Shown here: piece by piece, positions 24,501 through 31,392 of the stretch
Layout of the letters: every line of letters begins with the position of its first letter
How positions within the stretch are numbered: the first letter of the stretch is position 1
NCBI GenBank assembly: GCA_041481445.1
Contig: JBGPBV010000070.1
Span: forward strand, 1-31,392
Length of the DNA: 31,392 nucleotides
DNA from: AA29 sp041481445
GTDB taxonomy: Bacteria > Acidobacteriota > Vicinamibacteria > Fen-336
Reading direction: 5' to 3'
The notes under the pieces: model-generated
The model's database searches: none
What the model saw: the letters and a program-made list of their open reading frames with translations, nothing else
Told to the model about the DNA's origin: nothing
Program-made: the position numbers and the translations under genes

Positions 24501-24809
24501 CCGGCCGCGTTCGCGAGGACCGCCGACGCCACCGGCACCTTCGGCACCGCGGGCCGGAACATCGTGCGCGGGCCCGGCCAGTTCAACGTCGACTTCTCGC
24601 TGACGAAGATGACCCGCTTCGGGCGCGTCGAGTCCGAGCTGCGGATCGAGGCTTTCAATCTGCTCAATCATCCGCAGTTCGCGCCGCCCAACGCCCAGCT
24701 TGGAAACCCCGGCTTCGGAAGGATCACCGCGATGCTCTCGAACCCCGCCTGCGCCGCCTGTGGCACGACGGAGCGGCAAGTCCAGCTCGGGCTGAAACTG
24801 CGGTTCTAG
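21510..24809 (+). CDS. TonB-dependent receptor with carboxypeptidase-regulatory-like domain (Oar-like)
   Basis: 1099 residues from TTG 21510, preceded by GGAGGT at ideal spacing; no ATG fits. Signal peptide about 1-31 (LLGLCLLATLAPTLARAQ). Residues about 33-115 form a CarboxypepD_reg/CNA-B-like beta sandwich (VSGTILGTVKDASGAVIPGV, TDSTGMFAAPLI, GSYLVAAEAAGF). Then a plug (IQDLPLNGRNFVSLTRTIPG, FLLDGVDNNESW, EFKLQTGTYAAEFGKSLGG) and a 22-strand-type barrel ending in aromatic KLRF, the outer-membrane assembly signal. The architecture is that of the very large receptor families of Acidobacteriota, thought to import oligomers or glycan breakdown products with TonB energy. The pseudokinase gene starts 7 nt after the stop, so receptor and kinases probably form one operon. 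Ligand unknown. Confidence 0.92.
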   Translation: MTGNGTAAASPLRLLGLCLLATLAPTLARAQAVSGTILGTVKDASGAVIPGVRVTLTHAATGLTREVTTDSTGMFAAPLIATGSYLVAAEAAGFRQASLTGVLVTVDQKVRVELRLDLGDRADSVTVQAENPLVQTSSSDLSATLGATQIQDLPLNGRNFVSLTRTIPGVTRGVIGSNIDGAGGLAWRDSASFSASGQRARDNTFLLDGVDNNESWLQSVVVFPSVDALDEFKLQTGTYAAEFGKSLGGVVNLQIRSGSNQFHGGAFGFLRDDALDANNFFNNRAGIARAPFRQHQFGGTVGGPLRKDRTFFFADYQGTRIEQGVNRVSTVPSAAMRKGDFSEINQVIYDPLTGRPFPGNVIPAPRWDPAARNVMEQLIPPPNTEGRRANGQIVDNYVINPRLERQDDQFDVKVDHAVSGANRFFLRYSFQESHRVLPPSLPRGDGGVAGDSRIRAQSIAFNDTHALGPRWLNELRLGYSSFDLHGLPVGYGENVAQEMGIPNVNLGPYTSGMSAIQFAGTGLRLGSGQPLTANLGTLQVLDNVTLIRGHHTFKAGGSATFRSREILNADSITGQFVFNSNLTSNCGGQPAPCRLDAGSGYDVASFLLGYASSRSRSLIGEETYTEKRTEWAVYVQDDFRVRSRLTLNLGLRWDVFVPWVEKDDRQSNFDPSTGRFVVASDDAVIDGVAVGRYLQTYSKKDFGPRLGFAYDARGNGRTVLRGGFGVFWNAGAGGTSSSKAQNPPFLRATAQTTGFGTTLKLSEGLPPLPAVDPDLPPAGNTRSAFDIDARDSYAANWNLNVQQQLGRDSLVEVAYVGSKGGQLVVKTDQNQAFPIVGVTDPNVNRPYARLSPALGTVGTVQTSGTLAYHALLVKLQRRFANGLSFLNSYTFGKVIDLASDNDGGVTLTNVYDPGYNRGPADYDVTHTLSSSWLYELPFARTSVLGRWQVNGIVYWRTGLPVTITQTGQMLSTGVFVNRPDRIGDGGAAQPTVEQWFDPAAFARTADATGTFGTAGRNIVRGPGQFNVDFSLTKMTRFGRVESELRIEAFNLLNHPQFAPPNAQLGNPGFGRITAMLSNPACAACGTTERQVQLGLKLRF

Positions 24810-24815
24810 CCGGGT

Positions 24816-24932
24816 CATGCTCCATTCGCCGGGCGATCGACTCGGCCCCTACGAGATCGTCCGCTTCGTGGGCGAGGGCGGGATGGGCGAGGTATACGAG
24901 GCCCGCGACACGCGGCTCGAGCGGACGGTCGC
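24816..24932 (+). repeat. 117-nt perfect direct repeat, copy 1
   Basis: Identical base for base to 27224-27340. It begins one base before the ATG of the pseudokinase gene and covers the first 38 codons including the glycine-rich loop. Sequence downstream diverges at once. Confidence 0.95.
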
Positions 24933-27222
24933 GGTGCATTTCGCCGGGGAACCGTTGGCCGAGCGTTTCCGCAGCGGTGCTGTCGTCGCCTCGGGTTTGA
25001 ACCATCCCCACATCTGCGCGCTCTTCGACGTGGGCCCGGACTACGTCGTCATGGAGTACGCGGAAGGGACGCCCTTGCGTGGCCCGCTGCCGGCAGGCGA
25101 GGCGGTCCGTTTGGCGTTCCAAATTGTGGACGCCCTCGAGCACGCACACCGCCACGGCGTCGTCCACGGTGACCTCAAGCCAGCGAACATCCGGGTGACC
25201 CCGACCGGAGTGAAGGTCCTTGCTTTCGGCCTTTCGAGCCGCGGCCACATGGCCGACGCGCCCACGGACATCTTTGCGTTCGGGCTGCTGCTCTACGAGA
25301 TGCTGACCGGCCATCGCTCCGTACCGCACGACCGTCCAGCCTTCATCGCGCCCACCGAGCTGCAGCAGGTGGTGATGACCTGCCTGGCCGAGGACCCCCG
25401 CGAGCGCTGGCAGTCGTTCCGGGAGCTCAGGCACGGCCTGGCCCGGGCATCCCGGCCGGAGGGTGTATCCGCGCACCGCTCCGCTCGCGCCTGGACAACC
25501 GTCGTCGTCGCCACCGCGCTCCTCGGTGTCGCAGTCGGGTTCTCGATCGTGCGCGACCGGAGGACGGCCAGGCCCCTGGCCATGCGATTCGAAGTCGTGC
25601 TGCCGGAAAAGGCCATGCTTCGCTGGACGGAGCCGCTCGCCGTCTCGCCTGACGGTCGGCAGATCGCGTTCTCGCTGCTCTTCCCCGGAAGGCTCCCTCA
25701 GCTCTTCCTGCGGCCACTCGGCGCCGTCACGGTCACCGCCGTGGCGGGCGCCGAAGGGGGAGCGCATCCCTTCTGGTCTCCCGACGGAAGGCAGATCGGG
25801 TTCCTCGCCGTCCCCGGGGGTCTCAGGAAGATGAGCCTGTCCGGTGGCCCGGCGCAGACCCTGTGCCCGCTCGTCAACCAGGTCGGCGCCACGTGGAGCC
25901 AGGAAGACGTCATCGTCTTCTCGGACAGCGGAAGGCTCTTCCGCGTGTCGGGCCGTGGCGGGGACCCGCGATCGCTCGGTCCGCTTGCCGCCGGTGAGAC
26001 GGCGCGCGTCTGGCCCCAGTTCCTCCCGGATGGCCGGCACTATCTGTACCTTTCCCGCTCCGCTCGCCCGGAGGACCACGGGATATATGTTGGGGCGCTC
26101 GACTCCGATCTCCGCAAACCGATCGTTGCGACGGCATACAACGCCGCCTACTCCAGCGGCCGCCTCCTCTTCATCAAGGATGGAGCACTCATGGTCCAGC
26201 CCTTCGACGCGCAGCGGCTCGAGCTGTCGGGTGAGCCTCGTGTGCTCGTCGACCAGGTGGCCGCCCTCACGGGCCTCCCCGGCTTGGCGCAGTTTTCCGT
26301 GTCCGCGAGCGGCGTGCTGGCCTGGCACACCGGATCGCCCGCAGAGACCAAACAGCTGACCTGGTTCGATCGATCGGGCCGAAGGGTCGGGACCCTGGGC
26401 GAGCCCGCCATCTACTATCGTCCGGTCTTGTCGCCCGACGAGAAGAGCGTGGCCATCTGTCGAGAGGAAACGGGAACGAACGCCGACATTTGGATCGTCG
26501 CGGTGGCGGGAGGAGCGAGCCGCCGGCTCACTTTCGATTCACACTACGATTGCGGTCCCGCCTGGTCTCCGGACGGGACGCGGATCGCGTTCCGTTCCGA
26601 CCGCCGAGGCGTGCCGGAGATCTATCAGAAGCGTGCGGATGGCTCTGGAGAGGACGAGCTCCTCCTCGCCTCCAAGGACTCGCCCTTGAACGTGACGGAC
26701 TGGTCGGCGGACGGCCGTTTCCTCGTGTACAACGCGCCGCGCCCCGGGAGCCTTCAGGACCTCTTCGTGCTTCCCCTGGCTCCGTCCGGAGAGAAGAGGC
26801 CCATCCCGTATGTGGCGACGGAGAGCCTCGAGGACTCGGCCGCCGTCGCGCCGAACTGTCGCTGGATCACCTATCGCTCCACGCAGCACGGCCGATTCGA
26901 GATCTACGTGCGCGAACTCTCGTCACAGGGCCAGGCGGGGTCGGGGACGTGGCAGATCTCGAGCGGCGGGGGCTGGGCGCCCCGATGGCGGCGCGATGGC
27001 CAGGAGCTCTTCTTCGCCACCGGATCCGGAATCCTGGCCGCGCGGGTGAGGACGGATGGTCCGACGTTCGAATCGGAGCCACCGCGCAGGCTCTTCGATC
27101 CCGGATTGGTCGAAGAGCCGGGAACGGCCTTCGAGGTCACTCGAGACGGCCAGCGCTTCCTGATGCTCGTCCCCGTCAAGCCCCGCGAGCCGATCCGTGT
27201 CCTGGTGAACGGACTGTCCTGA
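24817..27222 (+). CDS. Pseudokinase - WD40/TolB-like propeller protein
   Basis: 801 residues. The N-terminal kinase fold (1-210) is degenerate compared with the intact paralogue next door. The glycine loop VGEGGMGEVY is kept, but the ATP lysine is His (H41), the helix-C glutamate is Gly (G54), HRD is HGD (117-119), DFG is AFG (136-138), and the activation loop with the APE motif is deleted (FGLSSRGHMADAPTDIFAFG). D119, K121 and N124 remain. A membrane helix at about 226-245 is followed by a periplasmic propeller with blades such as PFWSPDGRQIGFLA, AWSPDGTRIAFRSD and WSADGRFLVYN. It probably cannot phosphorylate but may bind and regulate the paralogous kinase or sense a ligand. It sits 7 nt after the receptor gene and 2 nt before the active kinase. 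Confidence 0.9.
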   Translation: MLHSPGDRLGPYEIVRFVGEGGMGEVYEARDTRLERTVAVHFAGEPLAERFRSGAVVASGLNHPHICALFDVGPDYVVMEYAEGTPLRGPLPAGEAVRLAFQIVDALEHAHRHGVVHGDLKPANIRVTPTGVKVLAFGLSSRGHMADAPTDIFAFGLLLYEMLTGHRSVPHDRPAFIAPTELQQVVMTCLAEDPRERWQSFRELRHGLARASRPEGVSAHRSARAWTTVVVATALLGVAVGFSIVRDRRTARPLAMRFEVVLPEKAMLRWTEPLAVSPDGRQIAFSLLFPGRLPQLFLRPLGAVTVTAVAGAEGGAHPFWSPDGRQIGFLAVPGGLRKMSLSGGPAQTLCPLVNQVGATWSQEDVIVFSDSGRLFRVSGRGGDPRSLGPLAAGETARVWPQFLPDGRHYLYLSRSARPEDHGIYVGALDSDLRKPIVATAYNAAYSSGRLLFIKDGALMVQPFDAQRLELSGEPRVLVDQVAALTGLPGLAQFSVSASGVLAWHTGSPAETKQLTWFDRSGRRVGTLGEPAIYYRPVLSPDEKSVAICREETGTNADIWIVAVAGGASRRLTFDSHYDCGPAWSPDGTRIAFRSDRRGVPEIYQKRADGSGEDELLLASKDSPLNVTDWSADGRFLVYNAPRPGSLQDLFVLPLAPSGEKRPIPYVATESLEDSAAVAPNCRWITYRSTQHGRFEIYVRELSSQGQAGSGTWQISSGGGWAPRWRRDGQELFFATGSGILAARVRTDGPTFESEPPRRLFDPGLVEEPGTAFEVTRDGQRFLMLVPVKPREPIRVLVNGLS

Positions 27223-27223
27223 C

Positions 27224-27340
27224 CATGCTCCATTCGCCGGGCGATCGACTCGGCCCCTACGAGATCGTCCGCTTCGTGGGCGAGGGCGGGATGGGCGAGG
27301 TATACGAGGCCCGCGACACGCGGCTCGAGCGGACGGTCGC
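27224..27340 (+). repeat. 117-nt perfect direct repeat, copy 2
   Basis: Second copy of the block at 24816-24932, offset 2408 nt, covering the 5' end of the active kinase gene. Recombination between copies would remove the pseudokinase gene exactly and leave an intact kinase. Confidence 0.95.
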
Positions 27341-29822
27341 CCTCAAGGTCTCCAAGGAGCAATTCGGCGAGCGCTTCCGCAACGAGGCCCTGGCCGTGGC
27401 GGCCTTGAACCACCCGCACATCTGCACGCTCTTCGACGTGGGGCCGGACTACCTCGTGATGGAATTCGTGCAGGGCAAGCGCCTGGAGGGCCCGCTCCCC
27501 CTGGGCGACGTCTTGCGCCTGGCCGGGCAGATCGCCGATGCCCTCGAGCACGCGCACGCGCACGGCGTCATCCACCGCGATCTCAAGCCCTCGAACATCT
27601 TCGTCACCAGGGCCGGCGTGAAGGTGCTCGACTTCGGTGTGGCCAAGCGCCAGTCGTCCGCGGTCGGGAAAGACGGCGAGCACACGGCCACCGACGAGGC
27701 CGTGCTCCTGGGCACGCCGCGGTACATGGCGCCGGAACAGATCGAGGGCAAGAAGGCCGACGCGCGAACGGACATCTTCGCCTTCGGGCTCGTCCTCTAC
27801 GAGATGCTGGCGGGCCAGCGGGCCTTCGAGGGGCAGAGCGCGCCGAGCGTGATGGCGGCGATCCTCGAGCGCGACCCCACGCCGATCTCCGCCTTGAAGC
27901 CCCTGACGCCACCGGCCCTGGAGCAGGTGGTGCTGACCTGCCTGGCCAAGGACCCAAACGAGCGCTGGCAGTCGGTCCAGGAAATCAAGCACGCCCTCAG
28001 ATGGGCGTCGCGGTCGGGACCGGTCCGGAGCGCCGGCGGCCGGCGGTGGATCACCGCGGTCGCGGCGACGGCGATCGTGGCGGCGGTGACTTTCGGCCTG
28101 GTCTCTCGCCGCCAAGGGCCGGAGAACCCAACGCCGGTCCGTTTCCAGATCCTCCTTCCGGACAACGCGAGGTCCGAAGACCCCGACCTGGCCGTCTCGC
28201 CGGACGGCCGGAAGATCGTCCTCCAGCTGGGCTTCGCCGGCGTCTCACAGTTGTACGTTCGGGCTCTCGATTCCCTCGATCTCGTGCCCCTCGCCGGCAG
28301 CGAAGGAGGCTTTCGTCCCTTCTGGTCGCCGGACGGGCGACACGTCGCGTTCTTCGCGGACGGGATCGTCAAGAAGGTCGCCCTGTCCGGGGGTCCCGCC
28401 CAGGCCCTGTGCCGGAATCCGGGCTGGCCGTCGGGAGCCACCTGGAGTCGCGAGGACGTCATCGTCTGGTCCGCCGGCGGGAAGCTCTTCCGCATGCCGG
28501 CCGGAGGCGGAGACCCCGAGCCGCTGGGGGCCCTGGTCGAGGGCGAGAGCGCTCGGTACTGGCCGCAGTTCCTTCCGGACGGCCGGCACTACCTGTACGT
28601 GTCCATCGCCATCGCCGCCCGCCCGGGCGTCCAGGGCGTCTACGTCGGCTCCCTCGATTCGGACCTCCGCCAACGTATCGTCGCCAGCGACTACTACGCG
28701 GCCTACTCCCCTTCCGGCCACCTGTTGTTCGTGAAGGACGAGGCGCTCATGGCCCAGCGCTTCGACGCCAGGAGTCTCAAGCTCTCGGGCGAGCTGCTTC
28801 CCGTCGTCCCGCAGCTGGCGCTCTTCAAGGGTGCCCAGCCCGCCCCGAACGCGATCTATTCCGTTTCCGCGAACGGAGTGCTGGCCTGGCGCCCACGTTC
28901 CACGTTGCAGCCCACGCAACTGACCTGGTTCGACCGGTCGGGCCAGAAGCTCGGGACGCTCGGCGAGCCGGCCCTCTACTTCGCGCCCATCCTGTCGCCC
29001 GACGAGAGAAGCGTGGCTGTCTGCCGAGTGGACCCGGTTGCCAACATGAACAACCGACGCGACCTCTGGATCTTCGACGTGGCGCGGGGAACGAGCCGGA
29101 GGTTCACCTTCGATCCCGCCGACGAATGCAACCCCGTCTGGTCCCCCGACGGGAGCCGGATCGCCTTCTTCTCGGACCGACGGGGTGTGCGCGAGATCTA
29201 CCAGAAGCCCGTGAACGGCTCCGGCGAAGACGAGCTCGTGCTCGCCTCCACCGGCCCCGCCCTCAACGTCGAGGACTGGTCCCCGGACGGCCGGTTCCTC
29301 GTCTACAACTCTCCGACGCGCCCTCGCGTGGAGAACGATCTCTTCCTGCTGCCCATGCTTTCCGCCGGGGAGCACAAGCCGATCCTCTTCCTCGGCACCG
29401 AGGCGCTGGAGCACATGGGCACGATTGCTCCCAATGGTCGGTGGATCGTCTATCGGTCCGCGGTGATGGGGCCCGGGGAAATCTATGTGAGCGACCTCTC
29501 GCCGCAGGGGGCGCGAGGCCCGGGAAAATGGCAGATCTCGACGGGGGACGGCTGGCAACCCCGTTGGCGGGGAGACGGCAAAGAGCTTTTCTACACCACG
29601 GCCTCGACCCTGGTGGCGGTCGGGGTCAAGCCCGACGCCGCGTCCTTCGAAGCGACGACACCGCGGCCGCTGTTCGACGTGCCGTCCCGCCCGGGATTCC
29701 AGGACCGCTTCGCCGTCACTCGGGACGGCCAGCGGTTCCTCGTGAACCTGCCGCTCACGTCGCCGGAGCCCGTTCGTGTTCTCGTGAACTGGTTGCCGGA
29801 GGGAGCCTCGCCGGAGCGCTGA
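27225..29822 (+). CDS. Ser/Thr protein kinase with WD40/TolB-like propeller
   Basis: 865 residues from ATG 27225, 2 nt after the pseudokinase stop; the frame is open further upstream but only as a shadow. Kinase domain 12-260, complete: glycine loop 19-26, K41, E54, HRD 117-119, DFG 136-138, a full activation loop with Ser/Thr residues, LGTPRYMAPEQ (162-172) and DIFAFGLVLYEML. A membrane helix at about 275-293 is followed by a periplasmic WD40-like (PD40) propeller: PFWSPDGRHVAFFAD, QFLPDGRHYLYVS, VWSPDGSRIAFFSDRRG, WSPDGRFLVYNSP. Such kinases are abundant in Acidobacteriota; targets are seldom known. It converges with the FHA regulator (3-nt gap), a natural reader of its phosphothreonine products. 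Confidence 0.93.
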   Translation: MLHSPGDRLGPYEIVRFVGEGGMGEVYEARDTRLERTVALKVSKEQFGERFRNEALAVAALNHPHICTLFDVGPDYLVMEFVQGKRLEGPLPLGDVLRLAGQIADALEHAHAHGVIHRDLKPSNIFVTRAGVKVLDFGVAKRQSSAVGKDGEHTATDEAVLLGTPRYMAPEQIEGKKADARTDIFAFGLVLYEMLAGQRAFEGQSAPSVMAAILERDPTPISALKPLTPPALEQVVLTCLAKDPNERWQSVQEIKHALRWASRSGPVRSAGGRRWITAVAATAIVAAVTFGLVSRRQGPENPTPVRFQILLPDNARSEDPDLAVSPDGRKIVLQLGFAGVSQLYVRALDSLDLVPLAGSEGGFRPFWSPDGRHVAFFADGIVKKVALSGGPAQALCRNPGWPSGATWSREDVIVWSAGGKLFRMPAGGGDPEPLGALVEGESARYWPQFLPDGRHYLYVSIAIAARPGVQGVYVGSLDSDLRQRIVASDYYAAYSPSGHLLFVKDEALMAQRFDARSLKLSGELLPVVPQLALFKGAQPAPNAIYSVSANGVLAWRPRSTLQPTQLTWFDRSGQKLGTLGEPALYFAPILSPDERSVAVCRVDPVANMNNRRDLWIFDVARGTSRRFTFDPADECNPVWSPDGSRIAFFSDRRGVREIYQKPVNGSGEDELVLASTGPALNVEDWSPDGRFLVYNSPTRPRVENDLFLLPMLSAGEHKPILFLGTEALEHMGTIAPNGRWIVYRSAVMGPGEIYVSDLSPQGARGPGKWQISTGDGWQPRWRGDGKELFYTTASTLVAVGVKPDAASFEATTPRPLFDVPSRPGFQDRFAVTRDGQRFLVNLPLTSPEPVRVLVNWLPEGASPER

Positions 29823-29825
29823 GGC

Positions 29826-30479
29826 CTAGCCCCCGTCGGTGTGCGTCGCCTGGTCGGCCGCCTGGGCCCGGAACGTCAGCCTGACCCGCCCGAGGCGGAA
29901 CACGTCTCCATCGGCGAGCGGGACGGGCGCCGCGATCCGCTCCTCCCACAGGAAGGTCCCGTTCTTGCTCCCGAGGTCTTCGAGGATCGCGGATCCGCCC
30001 TCGATCAGGATCCGCGCATGCCGTCGCGATACCGTCGGGGAATCGAGCCAGACGACGCCGTTCTCGACCCGGCCAAGCAGGTTCTCGCCCGGATGCAGCG
30101 CCACCTCCCGATCGCGGAGGACGAGCCGGTAGGTCGTCGCACCTTCCGATAGCCCCCGGTCGGACGGACCCAGCGCCGCCGCCTCGGCGCAGAACGCGTA
30201 GCCGACGCCATGCACCGTACGCAGGAAGCGCGGCTGCTTGGGGTCGTCGTCGAGGGCGGCCCGCAGGTCGGCCACGACCGTCGCCAGCGTCGATTCGGAC
30301 ACGACCACGGCCGGCCACAGGCGCATGCGGATGCGCTCCCTGGGCACCACGTTCGGCCGTTGGCTCAGCAGGAGATCCAGCAGATCGAACGCCTTGGGCC
30401 CCAGCGGCCGCTCCTCGCCGCCCCGGCGGAGCTGGCGCGTTCCACGGTCGAAGACGAAATCGCCAAAGCGCAGGTGCAT
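29826..30479 (-). CDS. Winged-helix DNA-binding protein with C-terminal FHA domain
   Basis: 217 residues. Residues 1-97 are an OmpR/PhoB-type winged helix (FGDFVFDRGTRQLRRGGEER, LGPKAFDLLDLLL, VSESTLATVVADLRAALDD, FLRTVHGVGYAF). Residues about 115-205 are an FHA domain, which binds phosphothreonine peptides, with the conserved residues present: G136-R137, S151 and H154 (TVSRRHARI), N173-G174 (LGSKNGTFL). There is no receiver domain, so the input is probably a Thr-phosphorylated partner rather than Asp phosphorylation. It lies tail-to-tail with the kinase and head-to-head with the trypsin-like protease gene (116-nt shared promoter region), so it is the likely transcriptional output of the adjacent kinase. 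Start ATG 30479, with GGAG just upstream. Confidence 0.9.
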   Translation of the reverse strand: MHLRFGDFVFDRGTRQLRRGGEERPLGPKAFDLLDLLLSQRPNVVPRERIRMRLWPAVVVSESTLATVVADLRAALDDDPKQPRFLRTVHGVGYAFCAEAAALGPSDRGLSEGATTYRLVLRDREVALHPGENLLGRVENGVVWLDSPTVSRRHARILIEGGSAILEDLGSKNGTFLWEERIAAPVPLADGDVFRLGRVRLTFRAQAADQATHTDGG

Positions 30480-30525
30480 CGGCTCCGTTCGACGAGATAC
30501 CCACGTGGTTCCGAGGACTTCCCGA

Positions 30526-30552
30526 TGTTAGCCGCCCATCTTGGACCTAACA
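30526..30552. promoter_or_regulatory. TGTTAG-N15-CTAACA inverted repeat
   Basis: Perfect 6-bp arms with a 15-nt spacer, in the divergent region between the FHA regulator and the protease. A possible binding site for a dimeric winged-helix protein; short enough to occur by chance. Confidence 0.3.
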
Positions 30553-30558
30553 AGACGG

Positions 30559-30576
30559 GCTGCTTGGCCAAGCGGC
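30559..30576. promoter_or_regulatory. 18-nt palindrome upstream of the trypsin-like protease
   Basis: GCTGCTTGGCCAAGCGGC, symmetric except for one mismatch pair, with a perfect 12-nt core GCTTGGCCAAGC. It ends 7 nt before the AAAGGAG ribosome binding site (30583-30589), so a protein bound here could block transcription or initiation of the protease gene. Confidence 0.5.
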
Positions 30577-30595
30577 TCCCGCAAAGGAGCCGCCG

Positions 30596-31333
30596 ATGGA
30601 AGCTTTGGGACGCAAGACGTGGGGAATCCTGTTCGTCCTGCTGGGGGCCGTCCCGGTCGGGGCCGCGGAGGCGATCGTCGACTCCTGGCAGACGCGAGTC
30701 GGCACCGTCACCGCCCGGTCGGCCACCCCGGACGGCGCGTACGAGCAGCACACCGGCAACTGCCTTCTCTGGACGGCCGGCGATCGCACCTACACCATCG
30801 CCGACCTGCACACGGTGATGGCCGGCGAAGAGGGCGCCTCGGACCGCGCCGCCGACACGATCGCGGTCGCGATCGGGGCGCGCTCCTCACGCGCCCAGCT
30901 CGTGTGGCCGCCGCCCGGGCAGCGTGACGCCGGCAAGACCGACATGGCCATCCTGGAACTGGAAGACGCCGTCGTGGGAGAGCCGTTCGGGCTGGCCGTC
31001 TTCCAGCATCGCGACGGCGGATTGCCCGACGAGCTCTACCTGGCCGCACCCGGGCACCGCGCCGCCGTCCTGTCGATCCGGGCGCGCACCGTCGCCTACG
31101 GCCCGCAGTGGTTCATCTACCGGGAGCTCTCGCACGGCGACTCGGGTGGGATGGTGTTCGCGCTCGAGGAGGGCGGGATCGTTCCCTACGGGTTCGTGAG
31201 CGCGATCGGATCACTGCCTGGAGAATCCGCTCGCGGCACGGCCGTCTACGGCCGCGACGCGATGAGGATCTTCATCAACCAGTTCCTTCGGGCACGTGCG
31301 AGCACGGCCGGAGGCTGGTCGTCACGCGACTGA
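30596..31333 (+). CDS. Secreted trypsin-like serine protease (S1 fold)
   Basis: 245 residues from ATG 30596 with AAAGGAG 6 nt upstream. Signal peptide about 1-24 (WGILFVLLGAVPVGAAEA). A probable S1 catalytic triad is visible: H72 (TYTIADLHTVM), D116 (KTDMAILEL) and S183 in the classical HGDSGGMVF. The His motif departs from the usual TAAHC, so the family is divergent. The protein is likely periplasmic or extracellular. It is divergently transcribed from the winged-helix/FHA regulator and may be its target. Substrate and processing are unknown. Confidence 0.78.
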   Translation: MEALGRKTWGILFVLLGAVPVGAAEAIVDSWQTRVGTVTARSATPDGAYEQHTGNCLLWTAGDRTYTIADLHTVMAGEEGASDRAADTIAVAIGARSSRAQLVWPPPGQRDAGKTDMAILELEDAVVGEPFGLAVFQHRDGGLPDELYLAAPGHRAAVLSIRARTVAYGPQWFIYRELSHGDSGGMVFALEEGGIVPYGFVSAIGSLPGESARGTAVYGRDAMRIFINQFLRARASTAGGWSSRD

Positions 31334-31375
31334 CCGCTTGCTCACCACCCCACGGGCGTAAGGTGAGACTGGTCA
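31331..31375 (+). terminator. Nested hairpin at the protease stop codon
   Basis: TGACC (31331-31335) pairs with GGTCA (31371-31375), and inside it CTCACC (31341-31346) with GGTGAG (31362-31367). It starts at the TGA stop itself. No T-run follows, so termination is only suggested. Confidence 0.35.
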
Positions 31376-31392
31376 GATCGGGCCTAGGGCCA

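Noticed and set aside
26490..27224. 5' extension of the active kinase into the pseudokinase gene
   Set aside because: The extension is Arg/Pro-rich shadow sequence; ATG 27225 matches the paralogue's start exactly and lies inside the identical 117-nt block.
24816..27340. Insertion sequence or transposon ends as origin of the 117-nt repeat
   Set aside because: The repeats are coding, start one base before ATG in both copies, have no inverted termini, and no transposase lies between them.
1..31392. tRNA, rRNA, CRISPR arrays, phage attachment sites, replication origin
   Set aside because: I looked for cloverleaf-like segments, regularly spaced short repeats, integrase genes and DnaA-box clusters and saw none; a covariance-model scan would be needed to exclude small RNAs.

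Overview
The window is high-GC bacterial chromosome, gene-dense on both strands. It has no rRNA, tRNA, CRISPR array or insertion sequence that I can recognise. The gene content suggests Acidobacteriota or a close relative: a large TonB-dependent receptor with an N-terminal carboxypeptidase-regulatory-like domain, Ser/Thr kinases fused to WD40/TolB-like propellers, an acidobacterial-type ECF sigma factor overlapping a kinase fusion, and fibronectin III/LamG secreted proteins. This is inferred from family composition only; no phylogenetic marker was tested.

Layout. 1-806: end of a plus-strand gene made of near-identical 279-nt fibronectin III repeats, breaking off in a damaged third repeat at about 706. 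665-3529 (-): secreted propeller/Ig/FnIII/LamG protein whose C-terminus runs into the same break, so about 640-740 may be a false join. 3861-5674 (+): soluble histidine kinase and NarL-type response regulator. 5870-8112 (+): methyltransferase and two glycosyltransferase-like genes. 8181-10061 (-): secreted arylsulfotransferase-like protein. 10301-14003 (+): ECF sigma factor overlapping a kinase/FGE-fold/alpha-beta-hydrolase triple fusion. 14049-19613 (-): five-gene chromate locus, chrB, ornithine-cyclodeaminase-family gene, M20 peptidase, chrA and a DUF1259 gene, with start/stop overlaps and a palindromic operator over the chrB promoter. 19861-21284 (+): small cluster with an omega-like RNA polymerase protein, an unknown protein and an RRM protein that has no ordinary start codon. 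21510-29822 (+): TonB-dependent receptor, pseudokinase-propeller and active kinase-propeller, separated by 7 and 2 nt. 29826-30479 (-): winged-helix/FHA regulator. 30596-31333 (+): secreted trypsin-like protease.

How the parts may work together. The strongest candidate for an undescribed system is 21510-31333. A receptor gene is followed by a degenerate kinase that has lost the Lys, Glu, HRD-Arg, DFG-Asp and activation loop, then by an intact paralogue. The two kinase genes share a perfect 117-nt 5' block. Next comes a DNA-binding protein carrying a phosphothreonine-reading FHA domain, then a divergent secreted protease with an 18-nt palindrome at its promoter. A plausible circuit is: periplasmic propellers sense, the kinase (modulated by the pseudokinase) phosphorylates a Thr, and the FHA regulator reads it to control receptor or protease expression. 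This is inference. The chromate locus, with two amino-acid-metabolism enzymes inside an overlapping operon, is the second candidate.
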